Source of the DNA: Actinomycetes bacterium
Lineage (GTDB): Bacteria; Actinomycetota; Acidimicrobiia; Acidimicrobiales; JAAEMS01
DNA: 64,000 nucleotides
Direction: 5' to 3'
NCBI GenBank assembly: GCA_024225275.1
Contig: JAAEMS010000090.1
Location: 1-64,000, forward strand
This document shows, piece by piece, positions 61,598 through 64,000 of the stretch. The notes below the pieces were generated by a model that worked only from the letters and a program-made list of their open reading frames with translations, was not told where the DNA came from and ran no database searches. The translations under genes were made by a program, and so were the position numbers. Each line of letters begins with the position of its first letter. Position 1 is the first letter of the stretch.

Positions 61598-63667
61598 ATG
61601 GTCGACGACGCCAAACCGACCCCACCACCCCTCCTGGTGGCCTCGATGATCGTCCGCGACGAGGAGGATCTGCTGGACGAGGCTCTCGAGTCGATCGGCG
61701 ACCTGGTCGACCGGATCGAGATACTCGACACCGGATCGGTCGACCGCACCGTGGAGATCGCCCTCGAGCACGGTGCCCACGTATCGCAGGCAATCTGGCG
61801 TGACGATTTCGCCTGGGCCCGCAACCAGGTGCTGAGTGGTTGCCGCGATGCCCGGTTCGTTCTCATCGTTGATGCCGACGAACGCCTGATCTGTCCTGAC
61901 CCCGAGGTGACCCGGCGCCTCCTGGAGTCGCTGCCGGCCGGGCTCTACGGGATCAGCTGTGAGGTACGCGACATGGACGAGGGTCGGTTGGTCTCCGCCC
62001 AACCCGCCCGACGCATCGTGACGGCCGAGGGGGCCGAGTGGAGAGGTGCCATCCATGAGCTGATCGAGCTCCCCGAGGGACACACCGAGCTCGAACTGGA
62101 TCCGGCCGCCATTGCCCTTGAACACGTTGGGGTGAGCACCGAGATCAGCGAGAAGAAGGACAGGAGGGGACGAAACCTTCGCATCACGAGAGCTCGCCTG
62201 GACCACGACACCACTGCCGAAGCCCACTTCGAGTACCTGTGCAACCTGGTGGACTCTGGCGAAGAGCCGGTCGCCATCGACGCCGAGTTCACCAGGATCC
62301 TCAGTGAATCCCCTGACTTCCACCCCCGCCATGAGTCCACCCTCCTGGGCTACCGGGCGGCCCTCCTCGTCCAGTTGCACCGTGGCGAGGAAGCACTCGA
62401 GAGCGCCCACCAGGCCACCGACCTCGTTGGGGCCAACCATCAGGCCGCCGAGGTCGAAGCAACACTTCTGAGCCGCCTCGGTCGACTCGACGACCTGGTC
62501 CAGCGGTACCGGGACCTCAGTACCAGACCCTCGATGCCGGCCTTCTCAGAAGACCTCCGCGCCCTGGAGTCGTGGCTGGAAGTGGTGGCCGGGGCCGCAG
62601 TGGAGATCGGGGATGGCGAGACCGCCCTCGACGCCGTTGCCCACGACTGCTTCCCGGTGGCCCTCGACCCGTGGCCCGCCCTTGTCGGTCCGTCAGGCCC
62701 GACGAACCGTCGAGCCGCGGCGAGCGTGGCGGGGGCCCGCAATGACGGTCGGTTCCTCCAGGCCTGCTCGCCCAACGGCGAGGTGCCCGAGTTGGAGATC
62801 CTCACCCCATGGGTCGAGGCCGGCGGCGACCCAGAAGCAGTGATGGCCACCTTCCCGTCTCGGCCTCCCCTGTCCCTGCCGCCCGACCCCGAGTTGATCC
62901 ACGCCGCCGCCAGGCTCGACTTCGAGTCAACCGCCACCGTGGCGAAGTGGGCCGCGCCAGGACACATCGACCTGGAGTTGGAGCTGGCCACCCTGCCCGC
63001 GGCGGCCTCTCCGGAACTGCTCGCTGAGATCGCCATGGTCGGCCTCGACCGCATCCCCCACACCGGTGCTGTGGAGTTGGCCCACACTCTGGACCCCCGG
63101 CGGCCGCGGGTAGCCGCCGTCCTGGCCCGCGACCTTCTCGGCCAGCGCCAGAACGAACAGGCCGCCCAAGTCGTGGAAGCCTCCGATACCGGTGTGGCCG
63201 GACCCGTGACCACAGCACTTCTCGTTGATCTCGGCATCCTGGGGTACCTGTGGGGCCGTGACTTCGACGACGCCATTGCTCTGGCCGCCGATGTCGTGAG
63301 CCAGGGCGCCACCATCGGGGTGTGGTCGGACCTGGTGACCGCCGCCGGAACCCACTTGGAGCGCATCTCCGCCCTGGTCGCCGTGGCCGGCGCCGGCGAC
63401 ACCACTCCCCTTCTCGATGCAATCGAAGACCTACACCCTGCTCATCAGGTGGAGTACTGCGCGGGGCTGCTGGCCGCCGGCGTTCCAGCCCCCCGAGCCG
63501 TGGCCATGGGGCTGATCGGGGCAGGAGCCGCTCGCATCGACGAGGCCGGGACGGCCCTAGCCGCCTGGGCCCACCTGCTGGACCCGGAGATGACAGCGGC
63601 TCTGGCCGACGGCCTGGCCAGTGTCATTCCCGACACCGCCTCTACCCTCCGCGCCTCGCTCGCCTGA
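61598..63667 (+). CDS. glycosyltransferase family 2 domain with long helical repeat tail
   Basis: 689 residues. ASMIVRDEEDLLDEALESIGDLVDRIEILDTGSVDRTVEIA is the GT-A start (in parts) and IVDADERL the DxD-type metal/nucleotide site. This matches the SunS/GT2 group that often has TPR-like repeats after the domain. From about residue 230 a series of Ala/Leu-rich helical pairs with TPR-like rhythm covers the rest, probably for protein binding. It could glycosylate surface or secreted proteins. GTG/ATG 61598 with only 66 bp to the divergent aminotransferase. Confidence 0.83.
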   Translation: MVDDAKPTPPPLLVASMIVRDEEDLLDEALESIGDLVDRIEILDTGSVDRTVEIALEHGAHVSQAIWRDDFAWARNQVLSGCRDARFVLIVDADERLICPDPEVTRRLLESLPAGLYGISCEVRDMDEGRLVSAQPARRIVTAEGAEWRGAIHELIELPEGHTELELDPAAIALEHVGVSTEISEKKDRRGRNLRITRARLDHDTTAEAHFEYLCNLVDSGEEPVAIDAEFTRILSESPDFHPRHESTLLGYRAALLVQLHRGEEALESAHQATDLVGANHQAAEVEATLLSRLGRLDDLVQRYRDLSTRPSMPAFSEDLRALESWLEVVAGAAVEIGDGETALDAVAHDCFPVALDPWPALVGPSGPTNRRAAASVAGARNDGRFLQACSPNGEVPELEILTPWVEAGGDPEAVMATFPSRPPLSLPPDPELIHAAARLDFESTATVAKWAAPGHIDLELELATLPAAASPELLAEIAMVGLDRIPHTGAVELAHTLDPRRPRVAAVLARDLLGQRQNEQAAQVVEASDTGVAGPVTTALLVDLGILGYLWGRDFDDAIALAADVVSQGATIGVWSDLVTAAGTHLERISALVAVAGAGDTTPLLDAIEDLHPAHQVEYCAGLLAAGVPAPRAVAMGLIGAGAARIDEAGTALAAWAHLLDPEMTAALADGLASVIPDTASTLRASLA

Positions 63668-63731
63668 CCGCTGGGCTGTCGCCGCCTCACGGCGGACCGC
63701 CCCAAATCCCCCTTCTGCTACGGTCGCCGCT

Positions 63732-64000
63732 GTGCCCAGCAAGTATGTGACGGTCGACGGTGTTGCGACCCTCATTCATCACCGGGGAGCCACCACCCTC
63801 CCCGGCCAGCCGCCCGACACCAGCCGTGGTCACACCATCCTGTGCCTCCACGACGCCGGCGGCAACGGGAATGTCTTCCGCGGTCTCCTCGACCATCTGG
63901 CCGAGAATCACAGCCCGCTCAGCTACGACCAGCCCGGCCACGGTCGCTCGGCCGACCTCGACAGTCTCGGGTCGATCGAGGCCATGGCTGCCCACGCGTC
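63732..64000 (+). CDS. alpha/beta hydrolase, N-terminal part (cut by window edge)
   Basis: GTG 63732 opens a frame through the right edge. It reads a beta-rich start, then LCLHDAGGNGNVF, where LHDAGG takes the place of the usual HG oxyanion motif, and YDQPGHGRSADL, the conserved D-x-x-G-x-G-x-S turn. The nucleophile elbow lies beyond the edge. At least 89 residues are visible. Confidence 0.85.
   Translation, partial: MPSKYVTVDGVATLIHHRGATTLPGQPPDTSRGHTILCLHDAGGNGNVFRGLLDHLAENHSPLSYDQPGHGRSADLDSLGSIEAMAAHA

Overview
The window is a 64 kb stretch of high-GC bacterial chromosome with dense gene packing, many GTG starts, frequent 4-bp start/stop overlaps and long antisense reading frames. Gene content points to an actinobacterium. 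Repeats of the form GYWLV..DGGVFAFG, a type IV pilus locus with fused pilM-pilN, a Cys15/Cys16 ArsR, an actinobacterial-type LexA box and many acyl-CoA enzymes fit the class Acidimicrobiia best. That placement is inference: there is no rRNA or other phylogenetic marker here. I found no tRNA, rRNA, CRISPR array, insertion sequence, prophage or integrase.

Layout. 0-3.3 kb (+): an ApbE flavinyltransferase, a degenerate glutamate-dehydrogenase-like protein and a crotonase. 3.3-7.9 kb (-): a GrdB-family protein read through an in-frame UGA (a probable selenoprotein with a recognisable SECIS hairpin), a metallo-beta-lactamase-fold hydrolase, a PPOX protein, an alpha/beta hydrolase and MetY; a 65-bp duplication sits between the PPOX and hydrolase genes. 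8-13.5 kb: secreted M23 protein with GYW repeats, anchored propeller protein, two hotdog dehydratase subunits, a hydrolase, and an ArsR unit with a 50-residue Cys-rich protein and matching palindromes. 13.5-28.5 kb: a type IV pilus region (pilP/O/MN-like genes, three pilin-like genes, pilA, pilC, pilB) interrupted by a five-gene 2-oxoacid:ferredoxin oxidoreductase operon and the remains of a surE-like gene. 28.5-40 kb: RidA, an orphan metal-type ABC ATPase, an aldehyde dehydrogenase, TypA, LivM/LivH permeases, a small acidic/basic protein, DNA polymerase IV with a LexA box at its start codon, a SulP transporter and a deleted isocitrate/isopropylmalate dehydrogenase pseudogene. 40-46 kb (-): TetR regulator, acyl-CoA carboxylase beta and alpha subunits and an acyl-CoA synthetase. 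46-52 kb (-): a large fused indolepyruvate oxidoreductase, a dihydropyrimidinase/hydantoinase and an N-carbamoyl amino acid hydrolase. 52-64 kb: site-2 protease, DUF389 membrane protein, CoA-transferase, a deleted phytanoyl-CoA dioxygenase pseudogene, class V aminotransferase, acyl-CoA dehydrogenase, beta-carbonic anhydrase, sulfotransferase-like protein, class IV aminotransferase, a glycosyltransferase and the start of an alpha/beta hydrolase.

How it works together. The metabolic theme is amino acid and acyl-CoA catabolism: two separate 2-oxoacid:ferredoxin oxidoreductase systems, a hydantoin/dihydropyrimidine ring-opening pair, a biotin-dependent acyl-CoA carboxylase with its own ligase and regulator, and scattered CoA-transferase, dehydrogenase and hydratase genes. 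The cell also makes type IV pili. The most notable observations are the selenoprotein with its hairpin, the ArsR/small-protein unit, the composite oxidoreductase operon inside the pilus region, three genes reduced by deletion, and a three-copy dispersed intergenic repeat.
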